NCBI GenBank assembly: GCA_020284085.1
Contig: JACEVL010000050.1
Coordinates: 346,248-410,247 of the forward strand
Length of the DNA stretch: 64,000 nt
Reading direction: 5' to 3'
DNA from: Aporrectodea caliginosa
Lineage: Eukaryota; Annelida; Clitellata; Crassiclitellata; Lumbricidae
Shown here piece after piece: positions 11,256 through 23,706 of the stretch. How positions within the stretch are numbered: the first letter of the stretch is position 1; each line of letters opens with the position of its first letter. The position numbers and the translations under genes were made by a program. The notes under the pieces were generated by a model. That model made no database searches. It saw only the letters and a list, made by a program, of their open reading frames with translations, and was not told the DNA's origin.

Positions 11256-12244
11256 AACAAGTAGTTTTATCCTTAATTGAACGAATTGCTAACCGTATTT
11301 CGGTGTACACTATGAAGTATATAATCACGAGTAGGCCTAAATCATCTTAGTAATAAATTTTTGCGTGCCAGACTGTCTGCAGCAGGTAGAATTCTGTCAC
11401 GTTTACGTCGACGTAGCACGTATAGGCCTACTAAAGGTTTAATTGGGAGCAGTAGGTCAAGTACGCGTCCTCGGGACAACGAATTGGCTACGGGCCGAAG
11501 ACCGAAGGCAGGAACGACTATAGCCGAATCAACAGTGCAGATTGCAAACTATAGTTGACCTTGAGAGCGTTTTGTTCCCTTCTAATAAGAATAGACACCA
11601 AAAGAAAGGAGGAAGAACACAATATGAAATCCACAATGTAGACTACGGTTTAGCTATTTAACTAACCTGAATTTTTTTCTGTAAATGCGTTGAAATGTTC
11701 AAGTGACCGAGTAATAAAGTTTCGTTCCAAAAGATAGACACGAAGAAATGTGCATTTTTAGAAGAGATAAACACACTTTTTAATTTCTAAAGTTAGAAAT
11801 GCAATAATGACTGTGTAAAGCAATAATTGTCGATTGGTAAAGAGCTCGACTTGTAACACGAAATGTGCGCTTTCGAGTCTCCCCGATGACGGGTAGGAGT
11901 ATTCAGTGAATGTATGTATGCATTGGGATGGGGAGAGTCACTCAGCACGGAGCGAGAATACGCATCAACTCTCCCATGTTATATGATTAGGTGGAGAGTC
12001 TACTAGTTAAGCTAGACTAGGCTAAAATTAAGGAGATTAATATAAAATAATACATAATGTTAGAAGAACCATCAAAGGACCTATTTGACAGACACTGTTG
12101 GGTATCCCCGACTAGCGGGACCATCGGTCCTTTCGGGGACACCATTTGCCTCAACTGACAACGCTCTTGGTGTATGAGCATATTATGATAACTTTTTTAT
12201 GATGTTTTGTTTGTTAAACTCTGATGCTCAGTTGCTGCAGTTGA

Positions 12245-12425
12245 TGCAATAAAGTTATTGATTGATTGATTGATTTATGTATGCATGTATTTATGTGTGT
12301 TTATGTGTGCATGTTCGTATGTAGATCTATGCGTGAAGCTATGTATGTATGTATGTATACATTGTACCGTATTTGTACGTATACGTGTGTGCAAGTATTA
12401 CGTATGCATGTATATAATTATTTTG
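12245..12425. repeat. GATT then TATG-rich microsatellite, right arm
   Basis: (GATT)n at about 12259-12275 is followed by imperfect TATG/TGTA repeats. It is the counterpart of 8585-8750 in the left arm. Confidence 0.85.
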
Positions 12426-12796
12426 TGTATACTAATCACTCATAATTATAATATTATGGTCCCGTTAGCTACAATGGTAAGAGCGTAGGTTGCGCGTCTC
12501 ATGCGCCTCTGCCAAACAGAGCATGCGAATCGCGGTTCACCTCCTGATGCAAGCTTATAATATTATTATAATAAATTTTAATATCGGGCTAGTACGGTCC
12601 GTACACGGGGACCATGAATGACGTGACGTCCATTCAAAGGGGAGATCGGTGGTGAAAGATCTGACCCGATCAATTTATTGAAAAATGAGCAGGGTCGAGG
12701 CTATAAAAAACGCGAACATTTACATTTATGTATCGCACGTATAAGAGTTTCCTAGAAGGCACTATTAATAAGTGCTCGTAATTACACGACTAAATC

Positions 12797-12968
12797 AGAG
12801 ACGTAGCCAGGAAGCAATTTGGGGGGTTCCTTTGGACATGGTCGCAGAGTTAGGTTTTTTGTATTTTTAAAGTTTTACACATTTAATTTCGCATATAATT
12901 TTTTCGGGTATATATTTAGCAGGAGACCTGGGGTTTGAACCCGTAAACCCCCTAAATATGCCCGTGAA
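12797..12968 (-). mobile_element. Degenerate hAT-type MITE, right arm
   Basis: Reverse-strand counterpart of 5594-5765. Read on the minus strand it runs from a CACGGGCATATTTAGGGGG-like start to CCTGGCTACGTCTCTG. It shows the same relationship to the intact relative at 38432-38594. Confidence 0.55.
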
Positions 12969-13284
12969 ATAAACGTCGCATACATGGACCTTGAAGAAAT
13001 CTTTAATGTATGACAAGAAGGACAACCAGAAGGCAGAAAACCAAGCCAAATACATTTGATCTCAACAGTGCTACAGACACAATGCCAAATGCACAGGTTG
13101 CAGAAATGTTCGTAAAAAACTGTCAATAAAATTCCGATCCTGGTTGCAGATAACACCCAGTTCATGCTGAGCAGATAATATAACAGCACAAGATACTAAC
13201 AAGGAAGATTGATTAGCTGAACGAAACTCAACAGTAGCGTACATAATGCCGTTACTTCGTGATGTCCTCTATTGTATCGAAGGT

Positions 13285-13358
13285 AGTCGGGAGCGCCTCT
13301 GAGTAGTTCTCTGGAAGGGGCGCCAAATAAATTTATGAATGAATGAATGAATGTATTG
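13285..13358 (+). mobile_element. CR1/SINE-type 3' hairpin tail with GAAT repeat
   Basis: GGGAGCGCCTCTGAGTAG is followed by GGAAGGGGCGCCAAATAAAT and a (GAAT)n tail. The GCGCC..GGCGC arms can pair. The same tail closes the LINE at 30046-30831 and the SINEs at 48882-49153, 51946-52172 and 57949-58176. Confidence 0.75.
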
Positions 13359-13389
13359 TATTGTATTTAGACATTTATAAAGCCCCTCT

Positions 13390-13760
13390 CACAGTATTGG
13401 CTGCATGTTCCGTTCCGCATCGAGTTCAAGCTTTGTCTGCTTATGTTTAAATCACTGCATGTACCGAGACACATTACTCCGCGTCTGGGCTGCGCATAAG
13501 GAGGGCCACACCCGCGTTCGCAGGACGAGGACGAGCTGCGACGATCGCGCTTCTAGGCCGCCGGTCCCAGATGCTGGAACAGTCTTCTAACGCCATTAGA
13601 TCGGCCGACTCAGTAGACTCCTTTAAATCTAAGTTAAAGTCTTATTTGTTCGCCAAGGCTTATCCTGCTTGTTAGCTGTTTACGAGGCGCCATCGGAACG
13701 GTACGGCCGTGTTACGGCGCCATATAAATTGTCGTTATTATTATTATTACATTATTATTG
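13390..13760 (+). mobile_element. CR1-type LINE 3' fragment (right-arm copy)
   Basis: Translated pieces include FRIEFKLCLLMFKSLH, AGPRCWNSL-like and RSADSVDSFKSK-like segments, in different frames with stops. These belong to the C-terminal end of CR1-like LINE reverse transcriptases. The 3' end is ATATAAATTGTCG plus (ATT)n. It is the inverted partner of 4883-5222. Confidence 0.8.
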
Positions 13761-13979
13761 TGCTGGTCAATAGAAGAAGAATTGTAGTCCCTTGAGATAG
13801 AGCCTCGTCCTACATGTATGTGTGGTATCGAGACACCGAACAGGAAGACTTGTAGGCCTAATGATCCGACTAGTTCGGCTATTCTGTATTTCTTGTGAGG
13901 GACAGAATGACATGTAGGTCTATATATATGCCTTTACAGATGCGAGGGAAAGATGGTGCTAGCAATCTAAGCGACTTAT

Positions 13980-14215
13980 GCGCACATATATGCATGTATA
14001 TGAATACGTATATACATGCACATACATACATGCATACATGCATACATACATATATATACTTACATACATGCATACATACATATATGCATGCATACATACA
14101 TAGTTACATACATGCATACATACATACATACATAGTTTGCATACATACATCTCAATACAATGTTATGCATACATACATACATACATAAATGCATATACAC
14201 ATAAATACATGCATA
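13980..14215. repeat. CATA/CATG microsatellite
   Basis: Long imperfect (CATA)n with CATG interruptions. Both strands are open in several frames, purely because of the repeat. It is expanded relative to the left arm. Confidence 0.92.
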
Positions 14216-14267
14216 ACAATGCAGGATAGCTAAACTCGATAGTATGGATTCGTCCATTCACAGGGTT

Positions 14268-14402
14268 TGCTGGTACTAACTAACTCCGCCACTACCCTAC
14301 CTGTGGTAGTGCCAGTCCCAAGCCTGGAGAAAGGAGGAGGGGCGACACTAATCATCTTTGTTATGACACAGTGTCGTTAAACAGCAACCAAGTGGTACTA
14401 AC
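14268..14402 (-). repeat. Unclassified dispersed repeat X, copy 1
   Basis: On the minus strand it reads GTTTAACGACACTGTG, then CCCTCCTCCTTTCTCCAGGC, then TTGGGACTGGCAC and a GGTAGTGGCGGAG end. Two further copies lie at 24918-25018 and 35430-35522. It has no clear tRNA boxes; it could be a MITE or a SINE tail. Confidence 0.65.
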
Positions 14403-14989
14403 TGTCGAGAATCATTTGGTAATGCATGCAATAGAGTCCCCGGATAAACAGCTATAGCAATTCACAGTCAGAGCAGGTAACAGACTATTGTTTGGAGCTA
14501 TTGACCCACGTACGTAAGTAACACATTATCTAGCATGCCATATTAATAAAATAAATAATAATAAATTTACTGACATTCTTCATTATTTCAAACCGACAAA
14601 CGCAGTATGATTACAATTCAGTATGAACGTATGATCACAAGTTATTATTATCACCTGAGTTAGTAATTGCAGGTGTTGATGGGCTGTACAGGTGCAATTT
14701 AACAGCAACTAATTAATTATCGATGCAAATACAGTAGGTGTACGCCGGTTGACGTATATGTCTGCGGAGATGTGTGATTGTGACAGTAACGTCAGCAGGT
14801 GACGTCCAGGTGTTTGGTTTTCAACTGGTAATTCCACTGCCGTAGTATACAGACCAATAATATCAAAGGTCAGGGACAGAAAATAATGATGCGTCACGAC
14901 AACGTGCCGTGCTATAGAGCACTCCGCAGAGTACTAATGCTGTGTCCTGCAAAGAGCCACTCTGCATCGACATGACGTGAACAATACCT

Positions 14990-15210
14990 GTGAGTTTGTA
15001 TTTGCCACCACATCATTTTGCATTATCTGAGTTTGCATTTGCCGATACATCATTTTTGCATTATCTGAGTTTGCGTTTGCAGCTATAATAGTTTGCAATA
15101 TCTGAGTTTGCATTTGCCGCTATATCATTTTCCATTACCTGAGTTTGAATTTGACGCTATATTATTTTGCATTATCGGAGTTTGCATTTGCTGTAGGCCT
15201 ACATCATTTA
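14990..15210 (-). repeat. CAAACTCAG short tandem repeats (right arm)
   Basis: Five to six units of a roughly 37-bp repeat with core TTATCTGAGTTTGCATTTGC. It is the counterpart of 570-720 plus 3518-3600. Confidence 0.8.
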
Positions 15211-15703
15211 GCAACGCAATTAGCGAACTAATGAACTAATTTGCAAACGACTAGTGTAAATGGACGAATTTTCAGCATTATAAAAAGTTCGCTACGACAG
15301 TGCTTCCCAAACTGGTTTTGATAATGTGACGTGGTACTTGCTTTACCAGCTTTATCGCAGAACTGCTTACATTACATAGGCCGATAACACATGCTATACT
15401 AAATTTAGATTTCATAATAATTTATTACAACTGTTTCTCACGACTATAGGCTAAGCCTATTTGTGCTACTGCTGCGTTTCAAACCGTTTATTATGTATGA
15501 ACACTGTGTCGTGTTTTAAATCTTTTAATTTTTACACAGGCCTACAGTGTAAAAAATCATAGCATGACAATTTTTTAATTTGAGGACCATCAAAATTGTG
15601 ATTCCGGAGTTAACTAAACAGCCATTTCTCTGTCATCGGAGACTTCAATTAGTAAGCATAATTGTACAGCGACACGCCATCACCTCTTCCGAAAGGCGAA
15701 ATC

Positions 15704-16190
15704 CCTATGCAGCCATAGGCATAACATTCTATTTTTTAATATATATATATATTCGTTTAATAGTGAATCACTAGGTTGACACACCGCAACCCATTACAGA
15801 AAGTCGTATTACCAGATAATAAGAAGAATGAAAATAATTAATAGTTTTTTAATAATAATTAAAATATCTGTTCCAGCAAAGGGCGACTTGGTCAACGGGG
15901 CAGCATCATACTCTTAAATTAACTCTTTAACGGTGGGCTGCTGATCCTCTGGGTGCTTCTGGACCCTTGAAGATCATCCACCTATTAAGCGCGTCTGAGG
16001 GGTAGCTGATTCTGGTGGCAGCATGTGCGTTTCCGTTGCCCTCGCAGGGGAGGTCAAGGTTACGACAACCTGCCTTCAGCAGAGGTGAAGAAGGCGAAAG
16101 TGCCAGCGTAGAGGCATGATGTATCCCTAGTCACCGCCCTTCGCTGGAAGGGATGTCTGAAGAAACGTAGAATTAGGTGTTATGTCCCTA
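15704..16190. other. Intergenic, no gene recognised
   Basis: AT-rich at first, including (AT)n near 15738-15752, then a G-rich unique-looking stretch at 15930-16150. I see no supported coding frame. The phrase ATCCACCTATT..GCGCGTCTGA occurs here near 15975 and again near 16350, hinting at a small duplicated segment. Confidence 0.5.
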
Positions 16191-16194
16191 TGTC

Positions 16195-16640
16195 TTCTAA
16201 GATATCTGTGGCGAGCGCATTGTCTCCATTAGCCTAGATTACTGTAACTCGATACTTACTGGTATCACAAAGTCAAACTTGCAAAAACTCCAGAAGGTTC
16301 AGAGCTTCTCAGCGAAAGTCATGGAAATAATTACTCGAGATATGAGCATCCACCTATTCAGGTGGATGCGCGTCTGATGGGTGCTCAATCACTGCATTGG
16401 CTTCCCATGAATATATTTCGAAATGGGGCTTAAGGTTGATTATTTATTTAACTGCAGCCAATCGCAGTTTTAAACTCAGTCTTTATTCTTCAGCGTAGGT
16501 CACTATTCAGCAGGGTCATCCCGTCCTTCAAGTTGTCTCAGGAATGCTCTGAACCATATATAAAACTTCTATATCTACAAGCAAATGTTTGAGTAACAGA
16601 TCCATTATTTGCTTGGCAGCTCATCACTAATGCACCTATT
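16195..16640 (+). pseudogene. CR1/Jockey-type LINE reverse transcriptase remnant
   Basis: The + strand reads LDYCNSILTGITKSNLQKLQ at about 16236-16295, followed by KVQSFSAKVME. This is the conserved region downstream of the catalytic palm in CR1-like LINEs (S.LDYCNSLL..L....L..LQ.VQN.AAR.I). Further on, CIGFP near 16395 matches the LHWLP motif. Stops and frame changes follow. Only this piece of the element is recognisable. Confidence 0.75.
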
Positions 16641-16755
16641 TACCTGACGACTCTATGCAGTAGCTCGTCAAAAGCGCCGTGTAAAGATCAACGTGTCATT
16701 CGACCGTAACATGAACACGGCCACTATTAGGTCACGGCATTCAAACGACTCCACA

Positions 16756-17339
<584 letters not shown>

Positions 17340-17347
17340 CCTCCACA

Positions 17348-18424
17348 TGTTTACCGTTTGAGTAAAAACATTAGATTTAGATATAACAGTAATAAGTGTT
17401 TTTTAGATATCTTAGACTCCTTAAAATTGCCTCTATTTATCATTCCTTTGAAGACTTCATATATGTTCACCATTTGAGAAAAGCATTGGACTTGACAAAT
17501 GACCGAAATAATTTGCTGGCACATCGCTGCAAAAAGGCTGGTGTTAGGAAGTGATGGTGATGATGAAGAAGTTGATGATGATATTTCTAGCGAAATGGAT
17601 AATCTAATGATAAATATGCGGGTGAAAGGCGTGCCCAGAGTTTGCCAAGTATACGGACCAGGTGAACCTCACAAGGTCCCCATAGAAAAGGTTAGTCTTC
17701 AACGAGTTTGAAACTTTTCCTTTGAGATTTGTATTGAAAGAGATCAACAATTTTTGAAAGTTACCATAATTATGGCTTAAAACAGACCAACTAGTGAACA
17801 TTTTTAGATCAAGGTGTACGGTTATAGAGAAGGGTTGTTGCCTTTAACCCAATCAATATGGGGAGGTAATATGTGCATTCATTATCATTAGGGTTAGGGT
17901 TAACTCAAAACCCATTGCAATAAAAGCTAGTAGTTGTGGGAGGTATAGGATTCTTATGAGCAAATGCCTCTTAGCAATATAATATTCGGTTAGAACTTAA
18001 AACTTTCACTGACAATAACTGACTAGATGAGGATCATCGTCGTTTACCACAGACTGTCGCCTTTAGGCCTACTTGTAATAGTAATAAGTTCAAAAAGATT
18101 TTAGGTAATTCAAATACGAAATCACAGTTCTGATGCAACACTTACGCCTACATAAAATTATAGGGCGAGGCCATCAAATACGCATTTACATGGTCAAAAA
18201 GGAAAAGCCATCTGGATTAGGTGCGTCTTAAACCGGCGCTTTGAGCAAACATTCCAGCGTCGATAGAGCCCCTTAGTTTAAGTTCTTCACAGTTTATGCT
18301 GCATTCCGAACAGAATATCCTACCTTTAATGTTGATAGGCCTATTGGCTGCAGATCAGAGATCAGAACATAACGTAATCATAACATAGCAACGTAACATA
18401 ATGATAATATAATCATGACCTAAC
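17348..18424. other. Intergenic, no gene established
   Basis: A 70-codon + strand frame (17499-17711) with an acidic GDDEEVDDDIS segment ends near AAG/GTTAGT, a possible splice donor, but I cannot link it to any family or to other exons. A short telomere-like TTAGGGTTAGGGTTAA occurs near 17888. Nothing else is recognised. Confidence 0.4.
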
Positions 18425-18655
18425 CATAAACGCGAGCCTTTGCCTTCATTGGCCCTGCACTATGGAACCAGCTTCCTCCTTTGACTCGTTCCTGTTTATT
18501 AACTGGTGGGCTAAGTGCCTCTTTTCGTTGTCTCAAGACTTCTTTCTTTTCTCTGGGTCTTTCGCACTGGGAGCGCCTCTGATTGGTGTGCACTGCGAGA
18601 GGCGCTATACAAATTGATAGATACAATACAATACAATACAATACAATAACGTAAC
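18425..18655 (+). mobile_element. CR1-type LINE 3' fragment with ATACA tail
   Basis: The + strand translation contains PALWNQLPP and SFRCLKTSFF, the extreme C-terminus of CR1-like ORF2. It is followed by the hairpin tail GGGAGCGCCTCTGATTGG..GAGAGGCGCTATACAAAT and an (ATACA)n end at about 18622-18650. Confidence 0.78.
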
Positions 18656-20689
18656 AACAACCTAACATAGCATAATATAACATAATTAATAATTATAGCG
18701 TACCACCTCTAATGAGTTTCTCTTAAAGTGACGCTTTATATTGCTTTTACAGTTGCAATAACAACATAACATAACCGACAATAGTCAGCAATAAGTACAA
18801 TGCGTGAAACCTGCCCTTTGACTTTTTATAGGAGACTTCCAATGAGGCGTCTCCTCTTTTACAACTTCATTCCAAACCCCCTACAAACGGACAGATAACC
18901 TTGGATGAACAACGATGTACTAAATTATGCCTCAAGAAGTCACTATACTTTAATTTAATGATTTAATCGAACATGTTTAAAAAAATCCGCTGAAAACAAC
19001 CGAACTAAATTGATGAAATTTCTAAATTAATTTGAGACTAGGCTATAAGAACAGTTGCAGAAACAACGACGTTAACAATATGTATGCTGCTTAATTTGTA
19101 TTATTCTAACAAGTTGTTTCACTACTAGCGTGTGTTTTATTAGCTTTTTTCTCTAATCACAAGCCTTATCCTAGATGTTCTTTACATGTCAAAACGGACA
19201 ATGTATAAATCACTTGATTAGCTAAATTGTTAGAAGCGTTTAATCTTCAACGGTGATGCTCTTTACCTTAAAAGACCACATTGGCTGTCGGCCTATAGTT
19301 TTAAAACCATCGAAGGTATTGGCGTGCTCTTTCGAATAAGCAGTGGCGTCTGCAGCTATGCAATTTCAGCAGGTCGCGTCAGGGTCATGGGATTTATTCA
19401 GCAGAAAGAAATTAATGTTTGAGTTTGAGACAGGTTGTCAAACAGGCATGGGAAGCTCACGGTTATGGGACCGTGGCCTCAGGGAGTAGCGCGATTGCTT
19501 GATCGGCGGTATCAATTTATGCAATACATGACAAGGATTGTGCAGCATACAGGCCTAGGCCTACTAGATAAAACGTAAAAAATCGTCTAGATTTAATTAT
19601 TGTACTAGTGATCTTGTGGGACAGATGTTGATGTTTTAAATGTAATGTGCACCGTTATGGACCAAACAGTCTGGCTCTTGTGGTTTTGAAGTCAGATAGA
19701 GCCGGTGAATAAGAGGGTCTCCCTGGTGCGGCATTTTGTGTGAAATTTTAGATCTGATCTTGAGTTGCGCTATATAAATGCTCGATTATGATTACGATTA
19801 CGATTACTTTCTTGACCCATTTCAATGAGCCGGTGTATAAGCAGGTTTCCCTGGTATGGCTGTTGTGTAGCGATGAGTAGTCTCTGAGACTTAAATTTAA
19901 TCACAGTTGAATTCAAAGATTATTTTAGGGTGACCCTTGTTAGCGCGGCTTAGACCCTTTTAGGACTCTCCCTTTGAGTCCAATATCTTCGTTGTAACCA
20001 ATTGCATATGTCAAACCCGTTTTTGTTTGATTGGTTTCAATAAAAACTGTGGCTATGGTTATGGTTACATTACTTTAATCGATTTGCAAATCCGATCGCG
20101 ACTCGACCTGTGTCCACATTCGCAGTAACTGTCGTTGTGTAACCGAGTACTAATTAGCATTAAGTTGCAATGCACATAATTAAGCAACATACTAAAATTA
20201 ACATTTCTTGACAATTTAATAGTAACTGTTCGCTTACAGGGCGCTACGCTTTCTTCGCTAAGCATCGATCTCACACTGCTTAAGCTTAGTACGACCGCAC
20301 CACTCAATTTCGTGAACGATCTTGAACAATGCAGAACATTTATACAATGCGCTTCGATCCGAATTGAGTGTTAACTATGAGAAGGATCAGAAGGACTTAA
20401 CGCTTACGTAGCGTGTAATCATTCTGATGGTTAACTGAACAATCTTTAAGACAGCAGTCCCGTGTCTTTACTTTATAAAAAGTCAAACGATCGAGGTTAT
20501 TCGACTGAGCTCCTACTCTCCGTATTGATGCAGAACACGGTAGTGACGGTAGGCATACTTCAGCATAGCCTACTTGACATTATTGTCTTATTGTGCTGGT
20601 CTGTTCACTATTGTTGCCAATAAATAATAGGACAAACATAATTATTATACATTTTATTTTAACTATAGCATCATGTTTCGTTTTACAGC
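18656..20689. other. Intergenic, no gene seen
   Basis: Mostly unique AT-rich DNA. A LINE-type tail (GCGCTATATAAATGCTCG followed by GATTACGATTACGATTAC) is at about 19765-19806. Several TAGGCCTA palindromes occur, for example doubled near 19550. No coding frame is supported. Confidence 0.5.
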
Positions 20690-21100
20690 TGCTTGCAAAT
20701 GCAGAAAATATTATGATTTAATGTCCTCTATTATTCTCAGGCAGCGATACGCAAATGAAAATAATGATGTCTTTTCATTTCAAAATTACACAAAATATTG
20801 TTAAAATTATTTTCCAGTAAAATAAGGCAGCCTTTTTTTAAACGCACTTGTCTATGTCAATTATACACCAGCGCACCTGAATCCGACATGATGGGGCTTC
20901 GCATTTCTTGCAGCCTTTGTCATCGGCTGCCTTTGAGACGTCAGTAGATCAAGCTCTCTGTTTGTCTGTCTGCATAGGCTTGACAAACACAGGTATCAGC
21001 GTGTCTGTTTGCTTGCGTGTGTAGCTGTGTACCCGTCAGTTTCCCTCGCTTCGGTTTCAACGATGGCATGCGGTCATAAAGGGAACTCCTTTAATTCAGA
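20690..21100 (+). repeat. Segmental duplication block, partner of 47785-48270
   Basis: It shares long stretches with 47785-48270, such as GCTGCTTGCAAATGC, TTACACAAAATA.TGTTAA, AGTAAAATAAGGC and GTGTCTGTTTGCTTGCGTGT. The two blocks lie upstream of methyltransferase-like gene copies 1 and 3, so they are probably the outer part of one duplicated unit. Confidence 0.8.
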
Positions 21101-21133
21101 AGTTTTGTGAATTGCCACTACAATTACTCAAAG

Positions 21134-21673
21134 CAGTGTGATTCTCGTTAATGATAGTTAATAATTTTTATTTTAGTTAACGAAAATAAACTGATTTCGT
21201 TAACGATAACTATAACTATAACTAAAAATATCATTAACTATAACTGTAACTATAACGAAAATAACAATAACGAAAATTCATCTTTATTTTCGTTAAATCA
21301 AAAAAATAAAAAGAGAAGTGCAATATGGACGATTCGACATAAATGAGAACGAAAATGCGATATTTTTATTATGCAATTTGTCAGTTACTTTGGAAACTCG
21401 TGTATTCGCGAAGCTGAATGCACCAATGCTTCAACGGCTTTAAAAGCTCTGAGCAAATTGTGAAACAGCGTGCTAATACGCACAATTTTGCTTTTAGCCT
21501 TAATAATTGTAACTAAGTAGTAACTAAAATTAACTAAAATAAAAATCCATTAACTATAACCATAACTATAACTAAAAAATACTATCTATAACTATAACTA
21601 TAACTAAAATAAAAATCCATTAACTATAACTGTAACTATAACTAAAATAAAATCTGTAAGGAGAATCACACTG
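21134..21673 (+). mobile_element. hAT-type MITE (CAGTGTGATTCTC ends) with perfect TSD
   Basis: The 540-bp element starts CAGTGTGATTCTC and ends GAGAATCACACTG, a 13-bp perfect inverted repeat. The target duplication ACTCAAAG is perfect at 21126-21133 and 21674-21681. Both inner flanks are made of (ACTATA)n/(ACTAAAAT)n-like simple sequence around a unique centre. No coding capacity. Confidence 0.93.
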
Positions 21674-21689
21674 ACTCAAAGAACCTATG

Positions 21690-23020
21690 TATGCATGTGT
21701 TTGTATGTATTGTAGGCCTACAGTATGTGTTTGTATGCATGTGCTTGCATGCCTGTGTGCACGTACATGTATGTAAGCAAGTATATTCTTTATTAACTAG
21801 TTGCTGATCGCACTTTGGTGTGCAGAATTGAATTGAATTGAATGGTAATCTTTTATAATAAACACAGTAAAAAGTATATAGCTTACATGTACTAACAATA
21901 AATGTTCGGCGTATCAGGCTTTCGGATGGGGGATTATGCGGTCATGAGCACGGGATGGAGGGTGTGTTGGGTGGGTTTGGTTGGAGGACAATGGAGGTAG
22001 TAGTTGGTGCAGGACGTGACCAGGGGCTGTCAGGACAGCACCAAGGGGCGAGTGACGTAGAGTTGCTTAAGCGTTGGGGGAGTCCGCGGGGAGGTAATGA
22101 AGGCATGTCTGTGTAATATTATACATCGTGTAGTAATAATATATTGTCCATTTCGACTGCCATAATATTTGAGATGACAGGTATGATCGCATGTTTAGAC
22201 CTACCTGTAATAGTGCTTCGAAGATTATGAGCAAGGCCCAGACTGTAGTCGTCTTGTCAGGCGCCCTGTGTATATTGGCAAATTAATATAATAAAGGAAC
22301 AGAAATGTCATCATGTTTGTGCGTGTGTGTGCCTGTGCGTGTGTGTAGATATGTAGGTATGTGTGTGTTTGTCTGTGCGATGTTACGCTACAGTTTAACG
22401 ACCAGACACAGCTAGAGGGCCTCAAGTCCCGCGTAACGGTGAGAACCAGACACCGCTAGAGGGCGCTCGAGCCATTAATCAAAACTGGCATTCTGCAACG
22501 ATTCTTATTTAGGTGACGTAAGTCCATTCTAACAAGGCCACAGATGAAGCTATTCACAGGTTTCCATCTACTGGAGCCATAATAACTCTATACCCGGAAT
22601 TCTCACGTGCGAGCAGAGCATCTTCTTGCCTAAAGGTGTACCTAACACCAGAAGAAGCACCAGCCAGTATTGGCAAGCATTAGCTCAAGTGGTAAACTAA
22701 ATGAGTTAGCTCATTGAGGTCATTGGCATGTGCATAGATGCATTTACAAGCAGAGAAGAAAGATGGCCTAACAATGTCTTTATTGAAGGTAAGAGATTTC
22801 CTGTGATAAATCACCCCCTTGGGTATTTCATTGATGGCACCCATGGAACTAAAGTGGCCCGAAAAACACGGTATCAGAAACTAAATTAGCAAACTTAACT
22901 TAATTTAGTAATGCAATATGACTTTAAAGGTTAGCACGGCAGATGTGTGTATCAATGGAAACAGAAAAGCCTAAATCTAGCATGTCTTGAATCCCGTTAA
23001 CAGAGGGATATAGCGGTAGC
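21690..23020. other. Intergenic, no gene seen
   Basis: Contains GT-rich microsatellites (21700-21780, 22310-22375), a G-rich stretch at 21925-22110, and two near-identical phrases ACCAGACACAGCTAGAGGGC/ACCAGACACCGCTAGAGGGC at about 22402 and 22445. No supported coding frame. Confidence 0.5.
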
Positions 23021-23034
23021 AATATATCACCAGC

Positions 23035-23400
23035 CAGTGTTACTTTTGTGAACGAAACTAAAACGAGAACGAAAAAGATTAGGCAATCGCTGACGAAAAC
23101 GAGAACTAGAAAGAAATTGTTAACTAAAACTGAAACTAACACGCAGTCACGTTCCGAGGCACTTTCGCCAACCAGGACAACGACGAGTAGGGTCATCTCC
23201 AGACAAATTACATTGACAGCTAGTAATATCTAGTCCATGAGGGATCCGGTATACCTTAAAACTAAAATGATTTGATAAATAAAAACTAAATTAAAACTAA
23301 TATGATCATCAGAAATAAAACTAAAACTAAACTGAAATGATTGAAACTGAACTAAATAAAAACTAATATAAAAATGATTTTTTGAACTAAAGTAACACTG
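23035..23400 (+). mobile_element. hAT-type MITE (CAGTGTTACTTT ends) with perfect TSD
   Basis: The 366-bp element starts CAGTGTTACTTTTGTGAAC and ends GTTC..AGTAACACTG in inverted form. It is flanked by the perfect 8-bp duplication TCACCAGC (23027-23034 and 23401-23408). The interior is A-rich with repeated ACTAAAAC units like the elements at 21134 and 56584. The short coding frames it opens are not genes. Confidence 0.93.
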
Positions 23401-23512
23401 TCACCAGCTTAAAGTTAACTGGCACTTTTAAGGTGAGGATATGACGTCGTGCCAAAACGACCGCTAGGGAGCGTAAATCATGAAAGAAAAATTGGCAACA
23501 GCATTTTTCTGC

Positions 23513-23706
23513 TTCAGACCTATGATAAATCATGAATTCAAGCTTCATTGATATTGCCAACATTCCACCCAAAAATTTTATAACCCTTATTTTTGTGACA
23601 TAAGCTTATGTCAGCCTATGTCACAAAAATAAGGGTTATAAAATGTTTGGGTAGAATTTTGGCAATGAAGCTTAGGCCTACATTCATTATTTATGATAGT
23701 TCTGAA
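23513..23706. repeat. Fold-back: 90-bp arms, 14-bp loop
   Basis: Bases 23513-23602 pair with 23617-23706 as an imperfect inverted repeat. The innermost parts (AACCCTTATTTTTGTGACAT and its complement) are perfect and the outer parts diverge slightly. There are no obvious 8-bp duplications outside. It is a MITE-like or fold-back element, or a template-switch product. Confidence 0.88.

Larger units (their letters stand above)
11530..15703 (-). repeat. Right arm of giant imperfect inverted repeat
   Basis: This is the reverse-complement partner of 25-9140. It lacks the LINE and the hAT element found in the left arm, so it preserves the empty sites for both. It carries its own changes: expanded CATA-type microsatellites near 13980-14215 and a SINE-like piece near 14268-14405. 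The outer homology ends at about 15703, where the sequence becomes unrelated to the left flank. Inference: an old inverted duplication, or long terminal inverted repeats of a very large element. Confidence 0.9.

Noticed and set aside
17499..17711. 70-codon frame with acidic segment and possible donor site
   Set aside because: A single short frame without a supporting exon or homologue in the window.
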